Positions 9,516 through 18,689 of a DNA stretch of 64,000 nucleotides are shown here, in pieces; the first letter of the stretch is position 1, and each line of letters starts with the position of its first letter. Origin of the DNA: Paludisphaera soli. GTDB taxonomy: Bacteria; Planctomycetota; Planctomycetia; Isosphaerales; Isosphaeraceae. The stretch is from the NCBI RefSeq assembly GCF_011064595.1, contig NZ_JAALJI010000002.1, positions 248,001 to 312,000 on the forward strand, in the 5' to 3' direction. A program made the translations under genes and the position numbers. A model generated the notes under the pieces. That model saw only the letters and a list, made by a program, of their open reading frames with translations, was not told the DNA's origin and made no database searches.

Positions 9516-9800
9516 TCAGGAGGCCGACTTGGCCTTCTCGAGGGCCGCCTTGTAATTGCGGGCGAGCTTGCTCTTGCGGCGGGCGGCGGTGTTCTTGTGG
9601 AGGACGCCGCGGGCGCCGGCCTTGTCGATCTTGGCGACGGCCGCGCGGAACTGGGTCTCGGCCGCGTCGAAGTCCTTCTCCGCCACGGTCTCGAGCGCCT
9701 TGCGCGCCGAGGTCTTCACGATCTTCTTGACGATCCGGTTGTGGAGGCGCTTCTTGGCGCTCTGGCGCAGCCGCTTGGCGGCCGAATCGGTCGTTGGCAT
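9516..9800 (-). CDS. rpsT: 30S ribosomal protein S20
   Basis: A 94-residue, strongly basic, helical protein with MPTTDSAAKRLRQSAKKRLHNR at the N-terminus and GVLHKNTAARRKSKLARNY near the C-terminus, diagnostic for bS20. It binds 16S rRNA in the body of the 30S subunit. Length is normal (usual 85-95). The start is an ATG. It is followed after about 50 bp by the glycosylase gene on the same strand. Confidence 0.97.
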   Translation of the reverse strand: MPTTDSAAKRLRQSAKKRLHNRIVKKIVKTSARKALETVAEKDFDAAETQFRAAVAKIDKAGARGVLHKNTAARRKSKLARNYKAALEKAKSAS

Positions 9801-9990
9801 AGGTCCGTCGATCTTCCCACGAGGATAACGAAACGAAAAACAGGCCCGCCCGCGCCCGGGTGACGGTCCGGAATCGCACGGCGCCGGCCTTCCGCTGCCG
9901 CGCGATCGGGCGCGACGGGGGCCGGCGACGAGGGGGGCCTCCTGTCAGGTCGGCCTGCTCAAGGCGAAGACTGTACCATGAACCGAGTTT

Positions 9991-11373
9991 TCAGTTCAAG
10001 TTGCGAAGTCGCTGGGCCACGTCGCGGTAGGTGTAGTCGTTGGAAGCGACCTCGTTGTAGTGCTCCTCGGCCGCCTCCATGTTGCCCAGGCTCTCGTTCA
10101 CGCGGCCGAGCTGGTAATGGATGGCGTTGAAGTTCTCGACGTCCTCGGGCTCGATCGCCTTGAGGGCCTCCTGGTACGTCCGCTCGGCGAGCTTGCCGCG
10201 GCCGTCGGCCTCGAAGCTGAGGCCGGCCTGGAGCAGCGCCGGGACCTTCAGGTTGGGGCTCCCCTTGGCGACCTGGAACTCGCCGATGGCCTCGGCGTGC
10301 TTGCCGTCGCGGGCCAGGCAGCGTCCCAGCTCGTAGTGGAGCTTGTGGTCTTCCGGGCTGAGGGCGATCCGGCGGCGGTACTCCTTGATCTCGTAGTCCA
10401 GGAGCATCCGGGCGATCTGTTCGAGCTTGGACTTGGAGGTGACGTCGGTCGGGTCGTCCTCGACGCGCTTGGCCAGCGCGTCGTGCGCCCGCTTGAGCCG
10501 GATCATCTGGACCTCGGCGTAGTTCTGCATCAGCATCGAGTCGCGCGGGACGGCCTTGATGCCGGCGCCGAGGATCTTCTCGGCGTGCTCGAATTGGCTC
10601 CGCTTGCGGAAGATCTCGGCCAGCTCGATGTACGGCCAGACCTGCTTGGGGTCCTTCTGGATCTCCTTGTGGAGCCGCTCCTCGGGGGTGAGCTTCTCGG
10701 CCTTCATCTGCTCCAGGCGGGTGCGGACGTCCTCGGCGGTCTCGGACGGCTCGACCTTCTTGTCCTCGATCGCGTCCTCGTACTTGGCCCGCTTGATCGT
10801 GGCGCTGGCGGAGAGGCCGTTGATCTTGCGGTTGGCCTCGTCGTCGTGGGGGTCGAGCTTCTTGACGGTCTCCCAGGCGGCGATGGCCTTGGGCCAGGAC
10901 TCGCACAGCTCGTGGACGTGGGCGGCGTGGCGGTGGAACTCGGCGTCCTTGGCGGCCTCGCTCTGGACCGACTCCAGGTACCACTGGGCGAGCGTATACT
11001 GCTCCATCATCTCGGCCGCCTCGGCCCCCTCGCGGGCCGCGGTCACGTCCCAGGGGTTGTTCGTGAACGCGTCCTCGAGGATCTCCAGGCAGGTCGTGTA
11101 GTTCTGCTTGCCGCGGGCCGAGCGGGCTTTCATGTGGAGCGGCTTGTTGGTCATCCCGACGAGCCGGCCGACCTTGGAGGGCTCGTTGCCGAACTTGCGA
11201 CGCTGCACGCTCCGCAAGGCCTGCCGGAACGGGATGTTGTCCGGGGCCAGTTTGCAGGCCTGCTTGTACATGTCGATCGCGTAGGCGAAGTTGGACTTCG
11301 TCGCGGCGTCGTTGCCGTACTGGAAGAAGGTGCGGGCCTTCGAGAGATCCTGGGAATCCAGCTCCGGTGGCAT
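9991..11373 (-). CDS. Tetratricopeptide-repeat protein
   Basis: A 460-residue soluble protein built from TPR-like helix pairs. The N-terminal repeat reads ARTFFQYGNDAATKSNFAYAIDMYKQACKLAP (about 13-44), and more repeats follow around residues 95-130, 140-175 and 340-445 (HYELGRCLARDGKHAEAIGEFQ, HYQLGRVNESLGNMEAAEEHYNE). The middle (about 195-260) is charged and probably coiled-coil or disordered. TPR arrays are protein-protein interaction scaffolds; there is no catalytic domain, signal peptide or membrane helix, so it is probably cytoplasmic. Its partner is unknown. Confidence 0.85.
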   Translation of the reverse strand: MPPELDSQDLSKARTFFQYGNDAATKSNFAYAIDMYKQACKLAPDNIPFRQALRSVQRRKFGNEPSKVGRLVGMTNKPLHMKARSARGKQNYTTCLEILEDAFTNNPWDVTAAREGAEAAEMMEQYTLAQWYLESVQSEAAKDAEFHRHAAHVHELCESWPKAIAAWETVKKLDPHDDEANRKINGLSASATIKRAKYEDAIEDKKVEPSETAEDVRTRLEQMKAEKLTPEERLHKEIQKDPKQVWPYIELAEIFRKRSQFEHAEKILGAGIKAVPRDSMLMQNYAEVQMIRLKRAHDALAKRVEDDPTDVTSKSKLEQIARMLLDYEIKEYRRRIALSPEDHKLHYELGRCLARDGKHAEAIGEFQVAKGSPNLKVPALLQAGLSFEADGRGKLAERTYQEALKAIEPEDVENFNAIHYQLGRVNESLGNMEAAEEHYNEVASNDYTYRDVAQRLRNLN

Positions 11374-11532
11374 CGGGCGTGCTCCTCACCAAGCCGGGAT
11401 ACGCGGCGGCGGTGGACTTGGGGACGACTTGAAGGTCGGAAGATTCAGGACCATTCTATCGGATCGCGCACCGCCCCACCACTGGCTGACGCCCCGACGA
11501 CCCGGCCGGGACCTATCGCAGAGGACGACGAC

Positions 11533-12429
11533 ATGGAGATCCTGAGGGACGCCGGCCTGTCCGGCCTGATCGCGGGCGACCGCCTGGAGACGCTGGCCTC
11601 GGGATTCGAGTTCACCGAGGGGCCCCTCTGGCTTCCGGACGGCTCGATCCTGGTGCAGGACATCAAGGCCGAGAAGACCCACCGCATCCACCCCGACCGC
11701 TCGGTCACGCTGTTCCGCGACCGCAACGGCGCGGCCAACGGCCAGACCTTCGCGATCGACGGCGGGATCGTCTTCTGCGAGCAGACCGGCCGCCGGTTCT
11801 CGCGGATGGCCCTCGACGGGTCCGGCTACGGGACCGTCGTGGAGACGTGGGAGGGGAAGCGGCTGAACAGCCCCAACGACGTCGTCTGCCGGTCCGACGG
11901 CCTGGTCTACTTCACCGACCCGCCCTACGGCGTGAAGCCCGAGGACAAGGAGATCTCCTTCCAGGGCGTCTTCCGCTGGGATCCCTCGGCCCACCCCGGC
12001 TCGCGGCTGACGAAGCTGCTGGACGACTTCGAGAAGCCCAACGGCCTGGCCCTCTCGCCCGACGAGAAGACCCTCTACGTCTGCGACACCGCCCGCTACC
12101 ACGTCCGAGCCTTCCGCGTTTTGGCCGACGGCGGGCTCGAAGAAGGATCCGGCCGGACCTTCGCCGAGCTGGACCCCGGCGAGAACGGCGGGCCGGACGG
12201 AATCAAGGTCGACCTCGCCGGCCGCGTCTATGTGGCCGTCGCGCTCGGCATCTGGGCCTTCGAGCCCGACGGCCGCCTGCTTGGCATCGTGCCGACCCCC
12301 AAGCGGCCCTCGAACCTCAACTGGGGCGACGCCGACGGCCGGGGCCTGATCATCACGGCCGTCGACGCCGTGCATCACGTCCGGTTCCGCGAGCCCGGCC
12401 TGACGCCGGTCTTCGCCCCCAAAGGATGA
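11533..12429 (+). CDS. SMP-30/gluconolactonase/LRE family protein
   Basis: A 298-residue six-bladed beta-propeller of the SMP-30/regucalcin family. Marker stretches are the first-blade FTEGPLWLPDGSILVQDI (with the metal-binding glutamate), NSPNDVVCRSDGLVYFTDPPYG (asparagine and aspartate of the metal site), KPNGLALSPDEKTLYVCDT and GGPDGIKVDLAGRVYVAV. Members hydrolyse sugar lactones such as gluconolactone using a bound divalent cation. The ATG at 11533 follows a GAGGACGACG stretch and gives the normal length. No signal peptide, so cytoplasmic. Divergent from the TPR gene. Confidence 0.88.
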   Translation: MEILRDAGLSGLIAGDRLETLASGFEFTEGPLWLPDGSILVQDIKAEKTHRIHPDRSVTLFRDRNGAANGQTFAIDGGIVFCEQTGRRFSRMALDGSGYGTVVETWEGKRLNSPNDVVCRSDGLVYFTDPPYGVKPEDKEISFQGVFRWDPSAHPGSRLTKLLDDFEKPNGLALSPDEKTLYVCDTARYHVRAFRVLADGGLEEGSGRTFAELDPGENGGPDGIKVDLAGRVYVAVALGIWAFEPDGRLLGIVPTPKRPSNLNWGDADGRGLIITAVDAVHHVRFREPGLTPVFAPKG

Positions 12430-12503
12430 AAGGTCACGACGAGCGTTCATGTAGGGGATGATCTGTTCGGCGGGCGTCGCATCGACTACAATGGTCGTTG
12501 CGA

Positions 12504-12526
12504 CGTTCCGCGCCCCTCGCGGAACG
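12504..12526 (+). promoter_or_regulatory. Perfect 9-bp hairpin in the infA leader
   Basis: CGTTCCGCG (12504-12512) and CGCGGAACG (12518-12526) form a perfect stem with a 5-nt loop, 119 bp upstream of the infA start and 14 bp after a possible -10 box (TACAAT, 12486-12491). It could be a 5' leader structure of infA; without a T-run it is not a convincing terminator for the preceding gene. Confidence 0.4.
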
Positions 12527-12644
12527 AGGCGACCCAGGCCGGCCATCCCCGCGAGTCGCCTCACCCCGCCCGTCGCGACGAGACCGAAGGCTAGACACGA
12601 CCCCCGCCTCGCATGGCCGGCGCGGGTCGTCGCAGGAGACCCGC

Positions 12645-12863
12645 GTGCCTAAAGAAGAACCGATCCGCACCGAAGGGCGCATCGTCGAAGCGCTCCCGAA
12701 TACGCAGTTCATGGTCGAGCTGGAGAACGGCCACAAGGTGCTCGCGCACATCGCGGGCAAGATGCGGAAGAACTTCATCCGCATCGTCCCGGGCGACCGG
12801 GTGACCGTCGAGATCTCGCCCTACGACTTCCTCAAGGGCCGCATCGTCTACCGCGAGCGCTGA
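12645..12863 (+). CDS. infA: Translation initiation factor IF-1
   Basis: A 72-residue S1-like OB-fold protein containing [33 protein letters not shown], which is essentially diagnostic for IF-1, and ending [11 protein letters not shown]-1 binds the A site of the 30S subunit during initiation. The GTG at 12645 is the only start giving the canonical length and has AGGAG at 12634-12638, six nucleotides upstream. It is outside any ribosomal-protein operon here. Confidence 0.96.
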   Translation: MPKEEPIRTEGRIVEALPNTQFMVELENGHKVLAHIAGKMRKNFIRIVPGDRVTVEISPYDFLKGRIVYRER

Positions 12864-12941
12864 GAGCGGGGCCCGACCCGGCCCCGTCGCACGCCCCCAG
12901 CGGCTCCCCGCCGTCCCCTCCCCTTCGGCTCCCGGCCGCGG

Positions 12942-13943
12942 TCAACGCTCCCGCCACCAGAGCCGAGGCCCGATCCCCAGGGCCACCGCCGTCGGCTCGA
13001 CGTCTCGCCGGAACCGCGAGGCGTCGATCGGATACCCGGCCGACGGCCTGAGGCCCGGGACCCGGCGCGCCCAGAACGCGTTGAACACGTCCATCCAGCA
13101 CTCCCGGACGGCCTTGCCCACGATCGACGCCAGCGCCACCAGCGCGTCGTCGGCGTCGGCTCGGGGCGTCAGGCGGAGGTTCAGCGACCGCCCCGGCTCG
13201 CGGATCGTATATTCGCTCAGCTCGGGACCTTCCGCCCCCCTGTCGATCCAGGTCCCGGGGAACGCGCCGCTCAGCAGGTCCAGGTAAAAGTGACGGCCGC
13301 CGTGCTTGTCCCCCCGGACGCGCGTGGGCCGGCCGTCCTCCGCGTGCTCCCAGACCGCGCGCATCAGGCGTTCGAAGGCCTCGAAGTGCACGGCGGCCTT
13401 CGAGGCGTGCCGCGACAGCCCCGCGTTGAACCGCTCCGGGCCGACGATCTCCACGAGGACCTCGGCCACGCGCCATGTGCCGCAAGGCGGCGCGAACGGC
13501 CGGGCGGCGAAGCGGTCGGGCAGGCGGGCGAACCAGTCCCCCGGCGGCCAGGGAAGCTCCGGCTCGCCGGGATCCAGCCAGCGCACGATCTCGGCCTCGG
13601 CCGGGTTGCGGTCGGCCAGGGTCGCGACCAGCTCGGCCGGGCATCCGGCGAGGGGGCGGCCGACGGCGTCGAGGAGCGCGAGGCAGCTCCCGAACAGCCG
13701 ATCGCGCCCCTTCCCCCCCTTGAGGATCGCCTTGGAGTCGTCGACGAGGAAGCGGGCGTCGAGCCTCCCCCCGGCCGCGCGACGGATGGTGGCGGCCAGG
13801 TCGTCCCAGAGCCGCGCGGGGGGGTCGAGTTCGAACGGGTCGCGGCGGTCGCCGGCCTCGCACGACTCGACGACGACCGCGGTCATCACCAGGGGGCCGA
13901 GGTTCGGCCCGTAGCCCGCCTCGTCGATCCCCACCCATCGCAT
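12942..13943 (-). CDS. Divergent RNase HII-like nuclease
   Basis: A 333-residue protein beginning MRWVGIDEAGYGPNLGPLV, very close to the active-site opening of RNase HII (DEAGRGPxxGP). The remaining signature elements come in order: VDDSKAILKGG (about 67-77, compare the DSK of RNase HII), RGDKHGGRHFY (about 211-220) and DADDALVALASIVGKAVRE (about 263-281, compare ASIxAKV). Four acidic residues (D7, E8, D212 and one of D263-D266) could form the two-metal site. It is about 120 residues longer than RNase HII, with an insertion between 80 and 200. Cleavage of RNA in RNA/DNA hybrids is inferred only from motif order. Confidence 0.75.
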   Translation of the reverse strand: MRWVGIDEAGYGPNLGPLVMTAVVVESCEAGDRRDPFELDPPARLWDDLAATIRRAAGGRLDARFLVDDSKAILKGGKGRDRLFGSCLALLDAVGRPLAGCPAELVATLADRNPAEAEIVRWLDPGEPELPWPPGDWFARLPDRFAARPFAPPCGTWRVAEVLVEIVGPERFNAGLSRHASKAAVHFEAFERLMRAVWEHAEDGRPTRVRGDKHGGRHFYLDLLSGAFPGTWIDRGAEGPELSEYTIREPGRSLNLRLTPRADADDALVALASIVGKAVRECWMDVFNAFWARRVPGLRPSAGYPIDASRFRRDVEPTAVALGIGPRLWWRER

Positions 13944-13988
13944 GACGGAAGGCCCTCGGCCGGATGGATGGGGTTTAAGCCCGCACGG

Positions 13989-14846
13989 TCAGGCGGCCGT
14001 CGCGTCGGCCGCCGGTGCCTCGTCGGAATCGGCGTCGGTATCGGCCCAGAGCGAGGCCGGCGCGCCGCCGAGGACCTCGGAGGCGAGCGACGCGTAGTCC
14101 TCGGCGCCCCGGCTTGTGGGGGCGTACTGGAAGATCGACTGGCCGAAGCTCGGGCACTCCGCCAGCCGGATGTTGCGCCGGATGCGGGTCTTGTAGAGTT
14201 TGGCGTCGGACCAGGGGGAGACCCCCTTCTTCTTGGCGTCGAAGAACGCCTGCAGGTCCTCGACGACCTCGCCGCCGTGGCGGGTGCCGGCGTCGTACAG
14301 GCAGAGGACGACCCCGCCGACCTTCAGGTCGCGGTTGACCCGCTTCGACACCAGGTTCACCGTCTCCAGCAGCTTCGAGAGCCCGTGCAGGGCCAGGAAG
14401 TGCGCCTGGAGCGGGATCATCACCTCGTTCGCGGCGCAGAGCGCGTTGAGGGTGAGGACGCTGAGCGACGGCGGGCAGTCCATCAGGACGAAGTCGTAGT
14501 CCTCCTCGTCGGCGGCGAGCTGGTCGCGGAGGATGACCTCGCGGCCGACGGTCCCCAGCAGTTCCAGCTCGGCGCCGGCCAGGTCGATGTGGCTGCCGAC
14601 GATCGACAGGTTGTCGGCGACCTGCCGGCGCACCTCCTGGATGCTCTTGTTCTGGGTGAGCACCTCGTACAGCGACGGCCCGGACCGGCCCGGCAGGAGG
14701 CCGAGATGGAGGGTGGCGTGGGCCTGGGGGTCCAGGTCGATCACCAGGACCTTGTGGCCTTCCGCGGCCAGCGCGGCGGCGAGATTGACCGTGGACGTGG
14801 TCTTGCCGACACCGCCCTTTTGGTTGAGCACCGCGATCCGCCGCAT
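13989..14846 (-). CDS. ParA/Soj-family ATPase
   Basis: A 285-residue deviant Walker-A ATPase. KGGVGKTT at residues 10-17 with the signature lysine, DLDPQ at 37-41 and [14 protein letters not shown] are all present; AYPT-like [18 protein letters not shown] closes the domain. The C-terminal 25 residues are Ala/Asp-rich and disordered. ParA/Soj proteins position chromosomes, plasmids or large complexes using ATP-dependent DNA or surface binding. No parB-like gene is next to it in this window, so it may be an orphan ParA serving another cargo, or its ParB may be encoded elsewhere. Confidence 0.93.
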   Translation of the reverse strand: MRRIAVLNQKGGVGKTTSTVNLAAALAAEGHKVLVIDLDPQAHATLHLGLLPGRSGPSLYEVLTQNKSIQEVRRQVADNLSIVGSHIDLAGAELELLGTVGREVILRDQLAADEEDYDFVLMDCPPSLSVLTLNALCAANEVMIPLQAHFLALHGLSKLLETVNLVSKRVNRDLKVGGVVLCLYDAGTRHGGEVVEDLQAFFDAKKKGVSPWSDAKLYKTRIRRNIRLAECPSFGQSIFQYAPTSRGAEDYASLASEVLGGAPASLWADTDADSDEAPAADATAA

Positions 14847-15019
14847 CGTATCTCCCTCCGTGGTTCAAACTTGGGCGCGTCGGCCCGGCCGTGGTCCCCA
14901 TCCTCCGTGCCGCGGCGACGATCGCCGACCGCGCGGGACCCGGCCCGAGCCTCGGGACGGGAGTCTATCCCTTCGCAACCGAGGCGCTAAGCTGAATCGG
15001 CCGGCCCGGCCTCCCCCCT

Positions 15020-15970
15020 TCAGTCCTTCGGGTCGAGCCGGCCCCGGTTCTTGGCCTTGTCGAGCTTCGGCCGGATTTCGAGGAACGCGTCGCGCGAGGC
15101 GTCGGCGGCGGCGCGGAGCCGCTCCAGCAGGCCCACGGCGGCCCAGCGGAATTCCTCGTCGTGCGGGCCCTGGGCCAGGAAGGCGTCCACTTCCCCGCTC
15201 GCGACCACGGCGTCCTGATGCTCCCCGAGGAGGTCCTGGATCTTGCGGGCCAGGCGCATAACCCGCTGGGACCGCTTCTCGACCTTCGGGCCCAACGCCG
15301 AGGCGATCAGCTCGGTCGTGTAGCGGGCGCGCTTGGCGCGCTTGCGGACCTCGTGGAAGACCGGATCGGGGGTGTGGGCGTCGAGCCCCTCGGCGTCCTT
15401 CCGCAGGCGCTTCCAGGCCGCGGCGACCAGGGGCGGCAGCACCTTGCGGCAGGGCTTCTTCGCCTTCGCGACGAGCGGCGGGTCGGCGACGCCGGCGCGA
15501 AGCTCGTCCATAAGGGCCCGGAAGCGATCGCCGTCGAGGGTCTCTTCGATGATCCGACCGGCCTCGGCCCGGCGCGCGGAGAGCCAGTCGAAGAGGGGCG
15601 CGAGGGCCCGCCGATCCTCGTCCGACTCCCCTTTCGCGAACCGTTCGCGGAGGACGTCCAGGTCGCGGACCTCGCCGATCGCCGAGCCCAGCCAGCGCAA
15701 CTCGCCCTGGAGCCGCGTGCCCCACTCGGGGTCGACCAGTTCGCGGAACGCCTGCAGCTCGCTGCGGAGCCGACGCGCCGAGGTGCGGAGCCGATGCACC
15801 CCCTCGACCTCGCCGCCGCGGGCCAGGGCCTCGGCCGCCTGGATCCGCTCGATGGCCGTCCGCAAGGACGAGGCGATCGCCGTCGAGGCGGGGTCGTCCG
15901 GCCCCGGCCGATCGGTCGGCTGCTCGGATTCGGGCAGGATCTCGCGAATCGGGTCGACTGAAGAAGCCAT
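15020..15970 (-). CDS. CHAD domain protein
   Basis: A 316-residue all-helical protein rich in Arg, Lys and His. It has the CHAD signature: GVHRLRTSARRLRSELQAF (about 65-83), GEVRDLDVLRERF and, in the second half, FHEVRKRAKRARYTTELI and LARKIQDLLGEHQDAVVA. CHAD domains bind inorganic polyphosphate through conserved histidines and basic residues and target proteins to polyphosphate granules. The ATG at 15970 (MASSVDPIRE) is preferred; in-frame starts up to 16045 exist but add an unlikely Cys/Arg leader. No CYTH domain is fused or adjacent. Confidence 0.85.
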   Translation of the reverse strand: MASSVDPIREILPESEQPTDRPGPDDPASTAIASSLRTAIERIQAAEALARGGEVEGVHRLRTSARRLRSELQAFRELVDPEWGTRLQGELRWLGSAIGEVRDLDVLRERFAKGESDEDRRALAPLFDWLSARRAEAGRIIEETLDGDRFRALMDELRAGVADPPLVAKAKKPCRKVLPPLVAAAWKRLRKDAEGLDAHTPDPVFHEVRKRAKRARYTTELIASALGPKVEKRSQRVMRLARKIQDLLGEHQDAVVASGEVDAFLAQGPHDEEFRWAAVGLLERLRAAADASRDAFLEIRPKLDKAKNRGRLDPKD

Positions 15971-16060
15971 AGAAATCCAACAGTATGGGGGGTTTGCGCC
16001 GTCGGTGGCTCCCCTCACCATACGTCCGTCCGGCGATCGACACAAGGCCGAGACGGGCGG

Positions 16061-16561
16061 TCAGCGCAGCGGATGCAGGCCTCGCGCGGAGCGTCGGGCG
16101 TTGACCTGTCCGAGGGCGCGGGGCTCGGCGGCGAGCAGCTTGACGAGCTGGGTCGCGGAGCAGCCGAGGGCCGTCGCGGCGGCCTTCACGTCGTCGTCGC
16201 TCGCGGCGAGCCGGTCGAGCGCCTCGGCCACGAGCGCGGGGAAGTCGTCGTGCTCGGGGCTGACGACGATCCGGCCGCCTCGCAGGCGGGACGCCCAGAG
16301 GGCGCTGGGCGCGGCATCGGCGGGGGTCCGGATTTCGAGGGCCAGCTTGAGGCGGAGCCGGAACAAGGCCTCGCGGCGGTTCTCGCCCTGGGAACGGCGC
16401 TCGGAGGCCTCGGCGACGATCCCGGTCGGCCGGTGGGTGAGGATTACGGCCGTCTCGACCTTGTTGCGGTTCTGGCCGCCGGGGCCCGACCGCCGAGTCG
16501 TCTTGAAGTCGCACTCGGCGGCGAGCCGGTCGGGATCGATCGCGGCGGGGTGGCCGCTCAC
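16061..16561 (-). CDS. GGQ peptide-chain-release-factor-like protein
   Basis: A 166-residue protein with [19 protein letters not shown] (GGQ at residues 28-30), the peptidyl-tRNA hydrolysis domain of class I release factors, followed by the basic [19 protein letters not shown]. It lacks the codon-recognition domains of RF1/RF2 and so resembles ribosome-rescue factors (ArfB/ICT1 or the C12orf65-like group), although the long C-terminal half (about 95-166) is not a standard basic ArfB tail. Its GTG start overlaps the stop of the PfkB kinase gene (GTGA), making it the last gene of the sugar operon. Confidence 0.82.
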   Translation of the reverse strand: MSGHPAAIDPDRLAAECDFKTTRRSGPGGQNRNKVETAVILTHRPTGIVAEASERRSQGENRREALFRLRLKLALEIRTPADAAPSALWASRLRGGRIVVSPEHDDFPALVAEALDRLAASDDDVKAAATALGCSATQLVKLLAAEPRALGQVNARRSARGLHPLR

Positions 16562-17589
16562 GACGCGGGGATCCGATCCAGCAGGGTCGCCAGGTCGTCG
16601 ACCGTCGCGACGCCCGTGGTGCCGACCTGGTGTACGACGACCGACGAGGCGACGGCCGCCAGCTCGACCGCCTCGCGCAGCGTCGCCCCGGCCGCGAGCG
16701 CCGCGGCCAGGTTGGCGGTCACCGAATCCCCCGCCCCGACGACGTCGATCGGCCCGCGGACGGGCAGGGCAGCGACGTGCACCACCTGCCCCTCGGGCTC
16801 GGCCGCGACGATCCCGCGCTCCGCCAGGGTGACGAACACCGGCCGCCCCGATCCCCGGGCCAGCTGGAGCGTGGCCCCCTTCACCTCGTCGATCGACTCG
16901 ACGCGAGGGCGGTCGAGCATGGCCGCCAGCTCGGCCGCGTTCATCTTCAGGCCGACGCCCGGCCAGCCGCGAAGCCCCCGGCGCGAGTCGGCCAGGAAGA
17001 GGAGCCGGGGGTGCTCGTCGGTCAGGGCGTCGATCGCCTCCAGGAGCCCGCGCGTCACCACGCCGGTCTCGGCCGCATCGACCTGCTCCAGCACGATGAT
17101 CGCGTGGCAGCGGGCCGCGACGGCCCGCAGGCTCTCGATCAGGCGAAGCTCCAGCAGCTTCGGCGTGGGCGTCCAGTTCTTCGTATCCAGCCGGTTCAAC
17201 TCGACGGGGACCTCGCCGGGGCGGACGATCAGGGGCTTGCAGTAGGTGAAGGTGCGTCGGTCCTGGGCCGTCAGGAAGTGCTCGGTCGAGACGCTCGGCG
17301 ACGATTCGAGCCCTCGCTGGAGTTCGTAGCCCTCGCCGTCGGCCCCGCGGAAGCCGACGACCTCGATCCGGCCGACGCCCAGCGCGACCAGGTTGTTGAG
17401 GACCGTGCCGGCCCCCCCCGGCTGCGCCCGGACGTTGGCGACGTTGTAGACCGGCAGGCCGGTCTCGATGGAGGTCTCGGCGCGGGCGGGGTCGATCTCC
17501 AGGTAGCGGTCGAGGCAGAAGTCGCCGACGACGGCGATGCGGAGGCCGTGGTAGAGGGAGGCGATCTCCCCGAACCGTTCCGGGGTCAT
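16558..17589 (-). CDS. PfkB-family carbohydrate kinase (RfaE/HldE N-terminal-like)
   Basis: A 343-residue ribokinase-fold protein. The N-terminal [31 protein letters not shown] and [18 protein letters not shown] match heptose-phosphate kinase domains (RfaE1/HldE), and the C-terminal [21 protein letters not shown] carries the catalytic GAGD. It probably phosphorylates a sugar or sugar phosphate with ATP. There is no fused nucleotidyltransferase, unlike HldE, and none is seen nearby. Its ATG overlaps the upstream gene's stop by 4 nt and its own stop overlaps the GGQ gene, so the operon is tightly coupled. Confidence 0.87.
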   Translation of the reverse strand: MTPERFGEIASLYHGLRIAVVGDFCLDRYLEIDPARAETSIETGLPVYNVANVRAQPGGAGTVLNNLVALGVGRIEVVGFRGADGEGYELQRGLESSPSVSTEHFLTAQDRRTFTYCKPLIVRPGEVPVELNRLDTKNWTPTPKLLELRLIESLRAVAARCHAIIVLEQVDAAETGVVTRGLLEAIDALTDEHPRLLFLADSRRGLRGWPGVGLKMNAAELAAMLDRPRVESIDEVKGATLQLARGSGRPVFVTLAERGIVAAEPEGQVVHVAALPVRGPIDVVGAGDSVTANLAAALAAGATLREAVELAAVASSVVVHQVGTTGVATVDDLATLLDRIPAS

Positions 17590-18689
17590 GAAATCACCTG
17601 GCGATAGAGGTTGTGGATGAAGGCCGCGTTGTCGCACTGGAGGTAGTGCATCTCGCCCCCCATGCGGGCGTAGCTCTTGCAGAACCTCAGGTAATAGGCC
17701 GGGTTCGACTTCGGGGGCTCCCCCGTCGTCCAGTCCCAGCCGCCGCCGTCCTGCAGGTCGACGACGTAGATGGAATGGTCGGCGACGATCGGCCGGCCGT
17801 CCTGGAGCCGGAGGTTGTTCACGCAGCTCAGGCTCTTCTCGAAGACCTGGGGCCCCATGATCGCCGAGCCGACCGAGAGGACGACGCCGTGGTCGAGCGT
17901 CTCCACCGAGCCGCCGAACAGACGGAAGTCGTGCTCCGCGGCGCGACCGATCGCGGCCCCGTTGAACATGGGGTGGTTGGCGATGATGTCGTAGCCGATG
18001 CCGGGGTGGACGGTCATCGGGATCTTGTGCCGGAACGCCTGCGCCAGGATCGACGCGTGTTTCCAACGGTGCTCGACGGCGATCCGGCCGCCGGGGAGGC
18101 CGTGCGCCTTCATGGCGCGTAGGGCGTCGGCCCTGGCGGGGGCGAGCGGGTGGGCGGGCTCGTCGCGGAGGGCCCGCTCCAGCTCGGCGGGCGACGGCAG
18201 GTCGACGCCGTCCTCGACGATGAGGCGGCCGAGGCCGACGCCGTAGCCCTCGCCGCGGAGGCCGGCGGCGAGGAGCGCCAGGTGGATGTTGCGGCCGGTC
18301 TCGTCCCAGGAGCCGAACGCGCCGAGGGGGACGTTCTCGCGAACGCTCTCGGTGGAGCGGCCGAGCCAGGCGTACTCCCAGTCGTGGATCGTGCCGGCGC
18401 CGTTGGTCGCCAGGTGGGTGATCCACTCCTTCTCCATCATCCGGCCCAGGATCGACGCGGCCCCGTTCCGGAGCAGGTGCGCGCCGTAGATCAGCATCAC
18501 GCCGCCGCCCAGCTCGCGGGCGCGTCGGATGCGCCGGGCGCACTCGGCGATCTGGAGGGCGGAGGCGCCGGAGACGGGCTTCGGCTCGGCGTCGGGGTCG
18601 AGGAGGACGTCCTCGACGGTCGTCAGGCTGCGGCGCTGTTCGAGCGGGTAGACGCGGAGGCGTTCCAGGTCGAGCGGTCGGGTGTTCAT
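17586..18689 (-). CDS. Uncharacterised protein, possible deoxyhypusine-synthase-like fold
   Basis: A 367-residue soluble protein that I cannot assign firmly. Conserved-looking blocks are [18 protein letters not shown] (about 62-79), [17 protein letters not shown] (about 91-107), [36 protein letters not shown] and [18 protein letters not shown]. The order TNGAG-acidic, IP-x4-G-x-G-D, GSAxM and DGG-x-D resembles the TTAGG, IP...GD, GGG and DGSDSGA landmarks of deoxyhypusine synthase, an NAD-dependent enzyme. This is my inference from spacing, not a demonstrated homology. It lies between the HAD and PfkB genes with 4-nt overlaps on both sides, so it very likely acts in the same sugar pathway. 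Confidence 0.75.
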   Translation of the reverse strand: MNTRPLDLERLRVYPLEQRRSLTTVEDVLLDPDAEPKPVSGASALQIAECARRIRRARELGGGVMLIYGAHLLRNGAASILGRMMEKEWITHLATNGAGTIHDWEYAWLGRSTESVRENVPLGAFGSWDETGRNIHLALLAAGLRGEGYGVGLGRLIVEDGVDLPSPAELERALRDEPAHPLAPARADALRAMKAHGLPGGRIAVEHRWKHASILAQAFRHKIPMTVHPGIGYDIIANHPMFNGAAIGRAAEHDFRLFGGSVETLDHGVVLSVGSAIMGPQVFEKSLSCVNNLRLQDGRPIVADHSIYVVDLQDGGGWDWTTGEPPKSNPAYYLRFCKSYARMGGEMHYLQCDNAAFIHNLYRQVIS

